From NCBI RefSeq assembly GCF_002265435.1, contig NZ_NOKQ01000276.1, forward strand, positions 62,001-126,000: DNA of 64,000 nucleotides, in the 5' to 3' direction. Origin of the DNA: Tetzosporium hominis (GTDB taxonomy: Bacteria > Bacillota > Bacilli > Bacillales_A > Planococcaceae). A program made the position numbers and the translations under genes. Within the stretch, counting starts at the first letter, position 1. Every line of letters starts with the position of its first letter. A model generated the notes under the pieces. That model was not told the DNA's origin. It worked only from the letters and a program-made list of their open reading frames with translations, and ran no database searches. This document shows positions 1-8,515 of this stretch, in pieces.

Positions 1-482
1 ACGAAGTTGTTTACTTCCATAGCTTCGTTAACAGCTGTAAGGTTTTGAGATTTTTCACGAAGTGAGATCTCTTGACCTGGTTTTACAAGGTATGAAGGAA
101 TGTCAACGCGTGCGCCATCGACCATAACGTGACCGTGGTTAACTAATTGACGAGCTCCACGACGAGTGCGAGCAAGACCTAAACGGTAAACTAAGTTATC
201 TAGGCGAGTTTCAAGAAGGATCATGAAGTTTTCACCTTGTTTACCTTGAAGCTTAGCAGCTTTATTGAACAACGTTTTGAATTGACGCTCGTTCAAGCCA
301 TATGAATGGCGAAGCTTTTGCTTTTCTTGTAATTGTAAACCGTACTCAGACAATTTTTTGCGTTGGTTTGGACCGTGTTGCCCTGGAGCGTACGGACGTT
401 TTTCTAATTCTTTACCTGTGCCGCTTAGAGAAATTCCAAGACGACGAGACAGTTTCCATGATGGACCTGTATAACGAGACAT
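1..482 (-). CDS. rpsD: 30S ribosomal protein S4 (3' end outside window)
   Basis: Small-subunit primary assembly protein that binds the 5' domain of 16S rRNA. Reading leftward from the ATG at 482-480, the protein starts [20 protein letters not shown], the usual S4 N-terminus, followed by [22 protein letters not shown] and the S4 RNA-binding fold ([20 protein letters not shown], then [11 protein letters not shown]). About 160 of the usual 200 residues are present; the C-terminus lies beyond base 1. A GGAGGAG ribosome binding site sits at 488-495. It is monocistronic here with its own promoter and a long leader, as in B. subtilis, where S4 represses its own synthesis. Confidence 0.97.
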   Translation of the reverse strand, partial: MSRYTGPSWKLSRRLGISLSGTGKELEKRPYAPGQHGPNQRKKLSEYGLQLQEKQKLRHSYGLNERQFKTLFNKAAKLQGKQGENFMILLETRLDNLVYRLGLARTRRGARQLVNHGHVMVDGARVDIPSYLVKPGQEISLREKSQNLTAVNEAMEVNNF

Positions 483-666
483 AGTAGTCTCCTCCTCTGT
501 TGGTTTTATTTTGTTGTAAAATAAAAACCAATTGTATTCAGTCAAAAGGTTATTTTGTCATGATGTGATTTCGCCCATGCAGCCGAAGGGTTACATATCA
601 CTTCCACAAAGTCGTGGGACAAACTAACAGCTCTTGGCCATACAACTGCTGCGTTTATTTTACACA
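483..666 (-). promoter_or_regulatory. rpsD 5' leader, probable S4 autoregulatory RNA
   Basis: About 185 nt separate the predicted start site (near 666) from the rpsD ATG, with no ORF on that strand. In B. subtilis the rpsD leader binds S4 and represses translation; a leader of this length in front of the same gene suggests the same control. I did not fold it, so the structure is inferred from context. Confidence 0.5.
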
Positions 667-672
667 AAGGCC

Positions 673-701
673 ATTGTATAACATAGAAAGCCGTCTGTCA
701 A
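673..701 (-). promoter_or_regulatory. sigma-A promoter of rpsD
   Basis: On the minus strand a perfect -35 TTGACA (701-696) is followed after exactly 17 bp by -10 TACAAT (678-673). This is the strongest promoter-like sequence upstream of rpsD and predicts transcription starting near 666. Confidence 0.85.
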
Positions 702-751
702 GGGATGGACCTGTACATAGCACGGAACTGGTCTGACTTCTTTGGAATCCA

Positions 752-781
752 TTGCCAGAATAACAGAGTAAGAGCTACAAT
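752..781 (+). promoter_or_regulatory. putative sigma-A promoter of mgl
   Basis: TTGCCA (752-757), 18 bp, TACAAT (776-781), 38 bp before the mgl ATG and divergent from the rpsD promoter. Confidence 0.5.
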
Positions 782-819
782 CATAATGAAAGCGTTTACA
801 TTATAAAGGGGTGCTTTAC

Positions 820-2016
820 ATGAAGAAGGATACGCGGTTGATTCATGAGGGGATGGATCCTAAACAACATCACGATAGCTTGACCGTGCCACTTTATCAA
901 ACATCGACGTACACATTCCACACAGCAGAGCAAGGACAACGCCGGTTTGCTGGAGAGGAGGCAGGCGGAATCTATTCAAGACTCGGGAATCCGACTGTAG
1001 AAGTACTCGAGAAGCGGATGATGGCTCTCGAAGAAGGTGGAGGGGCTTTAGCGTTTGGCTCAGGGATGGCAGCAGTAAGTACAATTCTCGTCCATTTAAC
1101 AAAAGCGGGAGATCACATTCTTTGTTCAAAAGGTCTCTATGGTTGCACATTCGGTTTGCTTGGGATATTTGAAAACAAATACAACATTACACATTCCTTA
1201 TCGGAACTGTCTACTCGCGACGAAATCGAACAAGCCATCACTGCTAATACGACAGTGATATATGTAGAATCACCAATCAATCCGACGATGGAGCTAGTTG
1301 ATCTCCATCTTGTATGTGAGGTGGCTAAAGAGAGAGGGATTCGAGTTGTAGTGGACAATACATTTTGTTCGCCGTATCTTCAGCAGCCTCTCATCATCGG
1401 TGCAGACTTTGTCCTGCATAGTGCGACAAAATATTTAAACGGTCACGGGGATGTGATTGCCGGAATTTTAGTGGGAAAAGATGCGGACGAGATGCACCAG
1501 ATCCGCATGTCGATTCAAAAAGATTATGGTGGCATCATTTCACCATTTGACGCATGGCTGATTTTGCGAGGATTGAAGACTCTTCATGTTCGTATGGAAC
1601 GTCATGTGAAAAATGCAGAAAAGTTATTGGCTTATTTAAAGACTGAACCAAGCGTCACTAAAATTCTCTATCCATTTGATGACAATCATCCACATGCAGC
1701 AATTGCTAAGAAACAGATGCAAGCAGGTGGCGGTCTCATCTCATTTGTAGTTGATGGGGGAACAGAAGCGGCGCAGCGTTTCTTGAACCACTTAAAACTG
1801 ATTCATGTAGCTGTCAGTCTTGGAGATGCGGAAACGTTGATTCAACACCCTGCTACGATGACACATTCTGTCGTTCCGGAAGCGGATCGAATTGCAATGG
1901 GAATCGATAACGGGATGCTCCGTCTGTCTGTGGGTCTTGAGGATCCGGAGGACATCATTGCAGATTTACAGCAAGCGTTCCAGAGTATTAAAACAAGCAG
2001 TATGGAAATGCTGTGA
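820..2016 (+). CDS. mgl: methionine gamma-lyase-like PLP enzyme
   Basis: Cys/Met metabolism PLP-dependent enzyme of 398 residues, cytosolic. It probably cleaves L-methionine to methanethiol, 2-oxobutyrate and ammonia. The PLP lysine is K204 in SATKYLNGHGDVIAGI. Cys109 in LYGCTF corresponds to the cysteine that marks true methionine gamma-lyases; cystathionine lyases and synthases usually carry another residue there. The ATG at 820 is preferred over a GTG at 811 because AAAGGGG at 805-811 lies 8 bp before it. The gene stands alone, divergent from rpsD, and ends in a 17-bp hairpin. Cystathionine gamma-lyase activity remains possible. Confidence 0.85.
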   Translation: MKKDTRLIHEGMDPKQHHDSLTVPLYQTSTYTFHTAEQGQRRFAGEEAGGIYSRLGNPTVEVLEKRMMALEEGGGALAFGSGMAAVSTILVHLTKAGDHILCSKGLYGCTFGLLGIFENKYNITHSLSELSTRDEIEQAITANTTVIYVESPINPTMELVDLHLVCEVAKERGIRVVVDNTFCSPYLQQPLIIGADFVLHSATKYLNGHGDVIAGILVGKDADEMHQIRMSIQKDYGGIISPFDAWLILRGLKTLHVRMERHVKNAEKLLAYLKTEPSVTKILYPFDDNHPHAAIAKKQMQAGGGLISFVVDGGTEAAQRFLNHLKLIHVAVSLGDAETLIQHPATMTHSVVPEADRIAMGIDNGMLRLSVGLEDPEDIIADLQQAFQSIKTSSMEML

Positions 2017-2031
2017 CATGCGAGTGAATTA

Positions 2032-2080
2032 AAAAGGGAGTTTCTCGATTTGGTTCGAGAAACTCCCTTTTCTACGTTTT
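2032..2080 (+). terminator. terminator after mgl
   Basis: Perfect 17-bp stem (2032-2048 with 2055-2071), 6-nt loop, and T-rich sequence ending in six T at 2077-2082. The stem core AAGGGAGTTTCTC is identical to the hairpin at 20661-20700. Confidence 0.85.
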
Positions 2081-2082
2081 TT

Positions 2083-2287
2083 GTGTGCAGGGGAAGCGTT
2101 CCGCGGGCTGAGGTGAAATCGAGTTGCAGGCGTTAGAAATACATTCATAAATCATTCACTCCCTATGAGGCAAAGAACGCCTCACAGGGAGTGCCTGATT
2201 TCCGAAGCATTTCTGAGCGAACGCCTTCCACATCTAGAGAAGGTCTCAGCTTCCGCTTTTTATCCCGCTGGAGTCACCCCTACACAC
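2083..2287. repeat. repeat family A, copy 1 (split by a B element)
   Basis: Left part 2083-2112 starts GTGTGCAGGGGAAGCGTTCC; right part 2242-2287 ends CACCCCTACACAC. Together they match the uninterrupted copy at 17204-17287, including the segments around GCTGAG and GGTCTCAGC. The roughly 129 bp between them is a B element that is absent from the other copy. Confidence 0.8.
2117..2236 (+). repeat. repeat family B, copy 1 (120 bp, nested in A)
   Basis: Begins AATCGAGTTGCAGGCGTTAG and ends CTTCCACATCTA, with a central GAGGC/GCCTC stem-loop and outer imperfect inverted repeats (AGAAAT near one end, ATTTCT near the other). Closest to the copy at 57420-57539. No ORF. Confidence 0.85.
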
Positions 2288-2365
2288 TCTAATGAAGTAT
2301 GCTTTTCAATTCAACTTAGTAAGTGAAATAAAATAGTTAAGATTCAATTCTCACTATTTTTCGGG

Positions 2366-2467
2366 TCTGAGATACCATTTCCCAGGCTGTCAGAGGTTCT
2401 GCGAGACCCCGCAGGAGCCTGCGACGAGGAGACTTGCAGGTTCTCCCCTTGGAAATGGTTTCTCAGA
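2366..2467. repeat. repeat family C, copy 1
   Basis: About 102 bp with terminal inverted repeats: TCTGAGATACCATTTCC at the left end and GGAAATGGTTTCTCAGA at the right. The interior is GC-rich and partly self-complementary. A second copy with an insertion lies at 34838-34997. Confidence 0.8.
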
Positions 2468-2503
2468 TCAAGTTTCTAGTTACTTAGTTTTCTTTACATT
2501 TGT

Positions 2504-2544
2504 CTTCCACATCTTAGATTTCTAGAACAGTGTTCTCCACATCT
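2504..2544 (+). repeat. two partial B-element ends
   Basis: CTTCCACATCT (2504-2514) and TTCTCCACATCT (2533-2544) match the right-hand end of B elements, and the second is preceded by a B-like TTTCTAGA. They look like remnants of truncated or recombined copies next to the intact copy at 2553. Confidence 0.5.
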
Positions 2545-2552
2545 CCAGGAGA

Positions 2553-2673
2553 AATCGAGTTGCGAACGCCAGAAATCCCCATCAAAACCATTCACCCCAA
2601 CAGAGGCAAAGAGCGCCTCAATTGGTGCGCCTGGTTTTGATGAAATTTCTAGAGTGGCCTTCTCCACATCTTA
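2553..2673 (+). repeat. repeat family B, copy 2
   Basis: Starts AATCGAGTTGCGAACGCCAG and ends TTCTCCACATCTTA. It shares the CATCAAAACCATTCACCCCA and GGTTTTGATG arms with the reverse-oriented copy at 20511-20630. Its right end overlaps the stop codon of msrC. Confidence 0.85.
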
Positions 2674-3150
2674 GAGATGCTTAACCAGGTGAGCCACAAA
2701 TGTCTCTAGTCCTGCTTGATCTTGTTCAGTGAAACGGCCTTTTGAAGGACTGTCGATATCCAGTACCCCAATGACTTCTCCGTCTTTCACAAGAGGAATA
2801 ACAATCTCTGAATTAGAAGCAGCGTCGCAAGCGATATGACCAGGGAATGCATGCACATCTTCAATGCGCTGTGTTTCATTCTTGGCAACAGCTGTTCCAC
2901 AAACTCCTCGACCAACAGCAATACGCACACATGCTGGAAGACCTTGGAATGGACCAAGTACTAATTCCCCGTCTTCCATTAAATAAAAGCCAACCCAGTT
3001 CGTATCGTCTAAAAATTGATTTAACAGCGCAGATGCATTGCTTAAATTTGCAATCTGATTTGTTTCTCCATCAAGCAAGGCATCGAGTTGCTTAGCAAGT
3101 AGTGCATAGTTTTCTTCAAGTGAAGCGGAATACGCTTGTTTCGTAAACAT
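2671..3150 (-). CDS. msrC: free methionine-(R)-sulfoxide reductase, GAF domain
   Basis: Single GAF-domain enzyme of 159 residues (YtsP/YebR family) that reduces free methionine-R-sulfoxide in the cytosol. The three family cysteines are present at about residues 74, 84 and 108 (LPACVRIA, GRGVCGTA, GHIACD). Their spacing of 10 and 24 residues is that of characterised fRMsr proteins. Two in-frame ATGs exist, at 3156 and 3150; the second has the better distance (7 nt) from GAGG. It lies 9 bp after hisJ on the same strand and is probably cotranscribed. Its stop codon falls inside the end of a B repeat. Confidence 0.9.
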   Translation of the reverse strand: MFTKQAYSASLEENYALLAKQLDALLDGETNQIANLSNASALLNQFLDDTNWVGFYLMEDGELVLGPFQGLPACVRIAVGRGVCGTAVAKNETQRIEDVHAFPGHIACDAASNSEIVIPLVKDGEVIGVLDIDSPSKGRFTEQDQAGLETFVAHLVKHL

Positions 3151-3159
3151 GTTCATTCC

Positions 3160-3963
3160 TCATTTCTCAAATTCAGTAAAGTACTCTGAAAACTGGTGCA
3201 AGTCACCTACCGTGTGGGCATCCGAACCAAATACAAGTGGAATTCCTCGAGTCTTAGCAAGTCGCGCAATCTCAAGCGGCGGGTAGGGTTCCAGACAAAA
3301 CGGTTTAGCCAGACCCGCACTGTTAAGATCTACTTCAAGACCAGCAGTTTGAATAGCATCTAGTATTTGTAGTAAGTGATGCTGATCGTTCGGTAAAGAC
3401 GTTAACGTATGTTGGAACTTGCGCACTAACGAAAAATGACCGATACGCTTCGGTTTCCAGTTTCCAAGAGAAGATGTAACCGATTTTAGCACAGTAGAGT
3501 AGTAAAGTGAATAAAGCTGTTCGCTACTACCGAGTTGCTGAATTGTTTCTAAATAAAGCTCTTTAGAATAATCGATACATACATAACGGTCGTTTGGTAA
3601 CTTTAAAAAATGGACAGATAAGATGCTGTCATCTAGTTCTGGGCCGTAGTGATCAAGAAACTGAGTCGTTTCTTCTTCAAATCCTTCTATAAAATCGACT
3701 TCCAAGCCTACTTGTAGTTGTATGTCTTTCGCATACTCCTGTTTAATGGACTTTACTGCTATTAAATAGGCCTCAAGTGTGGCAGGTGTCATCCCGCTGT
3801 CTTGTGTAGGGGTAGTGTCTACAAAAGAAGAGGGGAGGGGAGCATGTTCTGTAAACGTCATTTCTTTGATACCAAGTGCAATGGCCCGCTCTACATATTC
3901 CTTTAACGGATCTGAAGAACCATGGGGGCAGAATGGGGTATGAATATGAGCATCTCTCTTCAT
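3160..3963 (-). CDS. hisJ: histidinol-phosphatase, PHP family
   Basis: Cytosolic PHP-superfamily phosphatase (267 residues) for the histidinol phosphate to histidinol step of histidine synthesis. The N-terminal metal-binding motif DAHIHTPFCPHG is followed by TFTEHAPLP; further metal-ligand regions are GLEVDFIEG, SVHFL and FGSDAHTVGDLH. Length is normal for the HisJ/HisK type. It is divergent from ezrA, as in B. subtilis, and is followed closely by msrC. Confidence 0.92.
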   Translation of the reverse strand: MKRDAHIHTPFCPHGSSDPLKEYVERAIALGIKEMTFTEHAPLPSSFVDTTPTQDSGMTPATLEAYLIAVKSIKQEYAKDIQLQVGLEVDFIEGFEEETTQFLDHYGPELDDSILSVHFLKLPNDRYVCIDYSKELYLETIQQLGSSEQLYSLYYSTVLKSVTSSLGNWKPKRIGHFSLVRKFQHTLTSLPNDQHHLLQILDAIQTAGLEVDLNSAGLAKPFCLEPYPPLEIARLAKTRGIPLVFGSDAHTVGDLHQFSEYFTEFEK

Positions 3964-4072
3964 ATTGAAAATCCTTTCAAAAAATAGTTACAATAGATTG
4001 AAACAATCTTAACATAACATGGTAAACTAGAAGAACAACAAGCTTGTGGGACAAAGGAACAGGGGGCTTATA

Positions 4073-5773
4073 ATGGAATATCTTATCCCAATACTCATAG
4101 TGATCCTGGTGGCGATTGTTCTAATTCTTGTATTTAGAAGGAAGCACAACGCCATTATAAGTGATTTAGACCAACAAAAACTACAGATTCAGCATAAGCC
4201 GATTCTCGAAGAAATGACTAAAGTAAAACAGCTAAACATGAACGGTCAGACAGAAGAAATGTTTGAACGGTGGCGCAACCTTTGGAACGAAGTGATGGAT
4301 CACGATATTCCAGAAGTCGATTCTCTGCTCTTTGATGCAGAAGAATTCGTCGACAAAATGCGTTTTGGGAAAGCATCGCAAACAGAACAGCTGATTAAAG
4401 AACGTCTACATACTGCTGAACAGAAGATGAATTCCATTTTAGAAGAATTACATAACCTGATTGGTAGCGAGGAAAAGAACCGGATTGAAATGGAGCAGAT
4501 TAACGAACAATATCGTGCCGCTCGTAAAAATGTCCTGGCTCATCAATATTCATTCGGAGAAGCTTTACCAGCTTTAGAGCAAGAACTCGAAAGCTTCCAA
4601 CCAGAAATGAACGAATACAATGAATTGACGGCAAAAGGAAATTATATGAGTGCACGTGAAGTAGTGATGCGTCTGCGTGAAAAAGGAGATCAATTATTCC
4701 CGAAACTCCATGACATCCCTACTTTGTTCTCAGAAGTTTCTACAAAAATTCCAGCTACTCTCCATGAACTCCGAACAGGGAAAAATGAGATGGAATCTCA
4801 AGGGTACTTCTTAGATCATCTAGAATTAACACCTAAGCTCGAGGGAATCGAAGCAGAACTGGTGACTCTAAAAGAAGAGATTGCCAAACTATCTGTTGGC
4901 CCAGTAAAGCGACGTGTAGAAGAAATCAAAGATGAGCTTGAAACGGTTTATGATGTGTTAGAAAAAGAAGTTAAAGCAAGAGCTTATGTCGACCAACAGC
5001 ATCTTGTCATCGCTGAGAAACTGGATGATACTAAAAAGCAGACGCTTGCAGCTCAAGAAGAAGCGAACTACATTAAACAAAGCTATCACTTAACAGACGA
5101 GCAATTATCTGTTCCTGTGAAATGTTTAGAAAAGTTGACAGCAGCAGAATCGAAGATGACGTGGGTTCAAACTCGTTTAAGCGAAGAAACATCTGCCTAT
5201 TCTTCTATAGAAGAAGAATTGCGTTCTTTAGAACAGGTAATTGGAGAGCAAGACGAAATCCAAAGTGAGTTCCACAACAAGTTGAAGAACTTGCGCATCG
5301 ATGAGAATAGCTCACGGGCGAAAATTGTCGAACTTAAGCGAACTTTGCATGTGACGGAGCGTAGCCTTCATAAAGCCAATCTTCCTGGTGTACCAGAAGA
5401 AATCGATGTTCGATTTGAAGAAGCAGAAGAAAACATCTTTGTCGTAGAACAGAACTTACAAGAAGTTCCTTTAAATATGGCAACTGTCGATGCTAACATG
5501 AAAAAAGCAGAAGGTGCCGTTCAAGAAGCGGTAGCAAAGGCTGAGGAAATGTTAGAAAACGCGTTACTTGTAGAGCGAATCATCCAGTATGGAAACCGCT
5601 ACCGGACGACGAACACTGCAGTCAATGTGAAATTACTAGAAGCGGAGCATGCTTTCCGCCAAAAACGCTATACAAAAGCACTGGAAGAAGCGGGGATTGC
5701 TGTTGAGCAAGCTGAGCCAGGCGCATTGAAAAAGATTCAAAAGATGATGAAAGAACAGCAATGGAATCATTAA
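4073..5773 (+). CDS. ezrA: septation ring formation regulator EzrA
   Basis: Membrane-anchored negative regulator of FtsZ ring assembly (566 residues). One N-terminal transmembrane segment (about residues 3-23) is followed by RRKHN and a long, Glu/Lys-rich alpha-helical region of spectrin-like coiled-coil repeats. The family N-terminal motif MTKVKQLNMNGQTEEMFERW is present. The ATG at 4073 is chosen because AGGGGG at 4061-4066 lies 6 bp upstream; an earlier in-frame start at 4046 would add residues before the membrane anchor. A hairpin terminator follows. Confidence 0.95.
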   Translation: MEYLIPILIVILVAIVLILVFRRKHNAIISDLDQQKLQIQHKPILEEMTKVKQLNMNGQTEEMFERWRNLWNEVMDHDIPEVDSLLFDAEEFVDKMRFGKASQTEQLIKERLHTAEQKMNSILEELHNLIGSEEKNRIEMEQINEQYRAARKNVLAHQYSFGEALPALEQELESFQPEMNEYNELTAKGNYMSAREVVMRLREKGDQLFPKLHDIPTLFSEVSTKIPATLHELRTGKNEMESQGYFLDHLELTPKLEGIEAELVTLKEEIAKLSVGPVKRRVEEIKDELETVYDVLEKEVKARAYVDQQHLVIAEKLDDTKKQTLAAQEEANYIKQSYHLTDEQLSVPVKCLEKLTAAESKMTWVQTRLSEETSAYSSIEEELRSLEQVIGEQDEIQSEFHNKLKNLRIDENSSRAKIVELKRTLHVTERSLHKANLPGVPEEIDVRFEEAEENIFVVEQNLQEVPLNMATVDANMKKAEGAVQEAVAKAEEMLENALLVERIIQYGNRYRTTNTAVNVKLLEAEHAFRQKRYTKALEEAGIAVEQAEPGALKKIQKMMKEQQWNH

Positions 5774-5798
5774 AAGCTGCCGTTTCGGCAGCTTTTTG
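5774..5798 (+). terminator. terminator after ezrA
   Basis: AAGCTGCCG, loop TTT, CGGCAGCTT, then T-run, starting one base after the ezrA stop codon. Confidence 0.9.
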
Positions 5799-5825
5799 TT
5801 ATGGTAGGAAAAAGAGGTGAACGGA

Positions 5826-6968
5826 ATGATTTATTTAGATAATAGTGCTACAACAAAGCCAGATCCATCCGTCCTAGAGTCTTTCGCAAAAGTGAATGAG
5901 AGTTATTGGTTCAACCCAGCATCCATTCATGCACTCGGAGATCAAGCCAACCGATTATTAGAAACAGCTCGAGGTCAAATTGCAGAACTACTTAAGACTC
6001 AAGCGAAATCTGTCATCTTTACTTCAGGAGGAACAGAGGGGACCAATTTTGTAGTTCGTCAAACTGCTAAAGCTCGAAAGGCCATTGGAACGCATATTTT
6101 GATTTCAAAGGTAGAGCATCCAGCAGGAATCGAAGTAGGGAATCTTTTGTCAGATGAGGGATTTGAAGTCGAGTGGCTTGAGGTAGACAACACGGGAGCA
6201 GTTCAACTAGAGGACTTAAAAAAGAAAATTCGACGCACGACCACAGTCGTCTCGATCCAGCATGTCAATAATGAAATTGGAACAATTCAACCGCTTCAGG
6301 AATGCTTAGAAATTATCCGTTCCAATTCCCGAGCCATTGTTCACGTCGATGCGGTACAAAGCTATGGGAAACTACCTGTCGATTTTGACAATTTGCCTGT
6401 AGATTGGCTGACGCTTTCTGGTCACAAGTTTCACGGGATTAAAGGAAGCGGTGTAGCAGTTTGTTCGAAGCAAATCGACTTAGAGGCGCTGATTGTGGGT
6501 GGCGGCCAAGAGTTTGGTCTTCGCAGTGGTACGGCGCCTGTAGCACAAGCTGTCGCACTGGCAAAAGCGATGCGCCTCGCTCATCAAGATCAACAAATGG
6601 TTCATAAAAAGTTACTACTACTCCAACAAGAACTTCTTCATTTCTCTAACCTACATCCACTCGTAACGGTGTTGACACCTAAAATTGCTGCGCCTCATAT
6701 CGTTACGCTCGCGGTGAAAGGTGTTACGGGAGAAGTGCTTGTCAATGCATTAGAAAAACATCAAATCTATGTGTCTACTAGTAGTGCATGTTCGTCTAAG
6801 AAAAAATCGACCAGCCATGTTCTACAGGCAATGAAAGTTCCAAATGAGTTGATAGATGGCGTCATTCGGATTAGTATGGGTAAAGACACGACCGAGCAGG
6901 ACATAAACGCGTTTATAAAAACGTTTGAAATGATCCTCGGGCAATTAGAAAGGAATTTGCAATCATGA
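5826..6968 (+). CDS. nifZ: cysteine desulfurase (NifS/IscS type) partnered with ThiI
   Basis: PLP enzyme of 380 residues that takes sulfur from cysteine as a persulfide. N-terminus MIYLDNSATTKPDPSVLESF is typical. The PLP lysine is K201 (SGHKFHGIKGSG) and the persulfide cysteine C322 (STSSACSSKKK). The ATG at 5826 lies 7 bp after AGAGGTG; a GTG at 5817 is too close to that site. It overlaps thiI by ATGA, so the two are translationally coupled; in B. subtilis this paralog is dedicated to sulfur supply for tRNA 4-thiouridine. Confidence 0.93.
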   Translation: MIYLDNSATTKPDPSVLESFAKVNESYWFNPASIHALGDQANRLLETARGQIAELLKTQAKSVIFTSGGTEGTNFVVRQTAKARKAIGTHILISKVEHPAGIEVGNLLSDEGFEVEWLEVDNTGAVQLEDLKKKIRRTTTVVSIQHVNNEIGTIQPLQECLEIIRSNSRAIVHVDAVQSYGKLPVDFDNLPVDWLTLSGHKFHGIKGSGVAVCSKQIDLEALIVGGGQEFGLRSGTAPVAQAVALAKAMRLAHQDQQMVHKKLLLLQQELLHFSNLHPLVTVLTPKIAAPHIVTLAVKGVTGEVLVNALEKHQIYVSTSSACSSKKKSTSHVLQAMKVPNELIDGVIRISMGKDTTEQDINAFIKTFEMILGQLERNLQS

Positions 6969-8170
6969 AGTGGGATCGTATACTCGTTCGCTACGGCGAA
7001 CTTTCAACTAAAGGAAGAAACAGACGTCAATTTACCAATCGATTACGCGACAATATTCGCTTTTCGTTTGAAGACGTTCCAACATTAAAGCTTCAAGCAG
7101 AAAGAGACCGCATGTTTTTAACGACTGAAACGGACCAGGACATGGAGACGTTACTTTCAAGACTTCCAGCAGTATTTGGAATTCAGTCCTTCAGCCCGGT
7201 TGCAAAAACTGAGAAGACCATCGACGCTATGGCAGCTACAACGATTGCCATTTTAAGTGAACTTGAAACTTCAGGGAAGACATGTAAAGTGACAGTCAAA
7301 CGTTCTGATAAGAGCTTTCCTCATGAAACGAATGAAGTTCAACATTTAGTCGCAAGTCAAGTGCTTCGTCACTTTGAAGGGCTGACAGCTAAAATGAAGC
7401 ATCCGGATTACAACATCAAAATTGAAATTTTACAAGATGCTGCTTACATTTCAGCACAAACTATTCTTGGTGCAGGTGGCATGCCAGTTGGATCAAATGG
7501 ACGATCTCTTTTGATGCTTTCTGGAGGGATTGATAGCCCAGTTGCAGGTTATATGATGCTAAAGCGCGGAGTGCGACTTGATGCAATTCATTTTCACAGT
7601 CCGCCATATACAAGTGAGCGTTCTTTAGATAAAGTAAAACAGCTCGCGGAAAAACTCAGTCATTTTGGTGCAACGGTCCGCCTTCATGTCATTCCGTTCA
7701 CGGAAATCCAAGAAGTGATTCAACAACAGATTCCTAAAAATGTTTCCATGACGACGACAAGACGCATGATGTTGAAAATTGCAGATCTTGTACGTGAAGA
7801 CATAGGCGCATTAGCCATCGTTACAGGCGAAAGTCTCGGGCAAGTAGCGAGTCAAACTTTGGAGTCGTTAACTGCAATAAATGAAGTGACGGCAACACCT
7901 GTCTTGCGTCCACTAATTGCTGAAGATAAAACAACTATTATTCAGCTTGCTCAGGAAATTGGAACGTATGAGACATCCATCTTACCATTTGAAGATTGCT
8001 GTACGATCTTTGTGCCGAGTTCACCAAAGACAAAGCCAAAACTTGAGAAAGTAACGTTCTATGAGAGCTTCGAAAGTTTTGACAGCTATGTCGAAAAAGC
8101 GGTTGAGACTAGAGAAGTGTTCCGCTTTCCAGAGAAGAAACAGCAAGAGTCTTTCGACGATTTATTATAA
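6965..8170 (+). CDS. thiI: tRNA 4-thiouridine synthase ThiI
   Basis: Enzyme of 401 residues making s4U8 in tRNA. It has an N-terminal ferredoxin-like and THUMP domain (about residues 1-170), then a PP-loop ATP-pyrophosphatase ([15 protein letters not shown], about residue 185). Adjacent cysteines C345 and C346 (EDCCTIF) fall where the catalytic cysteine of ThiI lies. As in other Bacillales there is no C-terminal rhodanese domain, so persulfide probably comes directly from the cotranslated cysteine desulfurase. Confidence 0.95.
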   Translation: MKWDRILVRYGELSTKGRNRRQFTNRLRDNIRFSFEDVPTLKLQAERDRMFLTTETDQDMETLLSRLPAVFGIQSFSPVAKTEKTIDAMAATTIAILSELETSGKTCKVTVKRSDKSFPHETNEVQHLVASQVLRHFEGLTAKMKHPDYNIKIEILQDAAYISAQTILGAGGMPVGSNGRSLLMLSGGIDSPVAGYMMLKRGVRLDAIHFHSPPYTSERSLDKVKQLAEKLSHFGATVRLHVIPFTEIQEVIQQQIPKNVSMTTTRRMMLKIADLVREDIGALAIVTGESLGQVASQTLESLTAINEVTATPVLRPLIAEDKTTIIQLAQEIGTYETSILPFEDCCTIFVPSSPKTKPKLEKVTFYESFESFDSYVEKAVETREVFRFPEKKQQESFDDLL

Positions 8171-8195
8171 AAGAAAAAGTTTCCTGCTTGTGCAA

Positions 8196-8225
8196 TGTAT
8201 GAAAAAGCCGTTTCGGTTCATTCTA
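8196..8225 (+). promoter_or_regulatory. sigma-G promoter of the SASP gene
   Basis: -35 TGTATG (8196-8201), 17-bp spacer, -10 CATTCTA (8219-8225). Both hexamers fit the B. subtilis forespore sigma-G consensus (TGHATR and CATWMTA) without mismatch. It predicts a start near 8232, just before the ribosome binding site. Confidence 0.8.
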
Positions 8226-8249
8226 TCTGCACAAGGAGGTGACACACAC

Positions 8250-8453
8250 ATGGCAAACAACAACTCAAACAAGCTTGCGGTACCTGGTGTAAAACGAGCG
8301 CTTGATCAAATGAAGTATGAGATCGCTCAAGAGTTTGGCGTACAATTAGGTGCTGATGCCACTTCACGTGCTAACGGTTCTGTTGGTGGAGAAATCACGA
8401 AACGTCTTGTACAAATGGCAGAGCAACAATTGAACAACGGTCGCCAGCAATAA
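8250..8453 (+). CDS. alpha/beta-type small acid-soluble spore protein
   Basis: DNA-binding spore protein of 67 residues that coats and protects forespore DNA. It contains the family blocks [20 protein letters not shown], with the EIA germination-protease cleavage region, and [20 protein letters not shown]. The start is fixed by AAGGAGGTGA at 8233-8242, 7 bp upstream; in-frame sequence further upstream is out of character. It is preceded by a sigma-G promoter and followed by a strong terminator, so it is a monocistronic forespore gene. The position next to thiI matches sspA in B. subtilis. Confidence 0.95.
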   Translation: MANNNSNKLAVPGVKRALDQMKYEIAQEFGVQLGADATSRANGSVGGEITKRLVQMAEQQLNNGRQQ

Positions 8454-8457
8454 CTAC

Positions 8458-8497
8458 AAAATCCGAAAGTCCTCTTTAAAGAGGGTTTTCGGATTTT
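8458..8497 (+). terminator. terminator after the SASP gene
   Basis: AAAATCCGAAA and TTTTCGGATTTT arms enclose an inner CCTCTTTAAAGAGG hairpin, followed by T-rich sequence. Confidence 0.9.
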
Positions 8498-8515
8498 CCC
8501 TTTTTTTCTGAAAGA

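Noticed and set aside
302-484. Plus-strand ORF inside rpsD
   Set aside because: Antisense shadow of the conserved rpsD frame.
702-819. SAM riboswitch before mgl
   Set aside because: I see no S-box-like conserved sequence or terminator/antiterminator pair.
8061-8249. N-terminal extension of the SASP
   Set aside because: It overlaps the end of thiI and the sigma-G promoter; the protein family starts at 8250.
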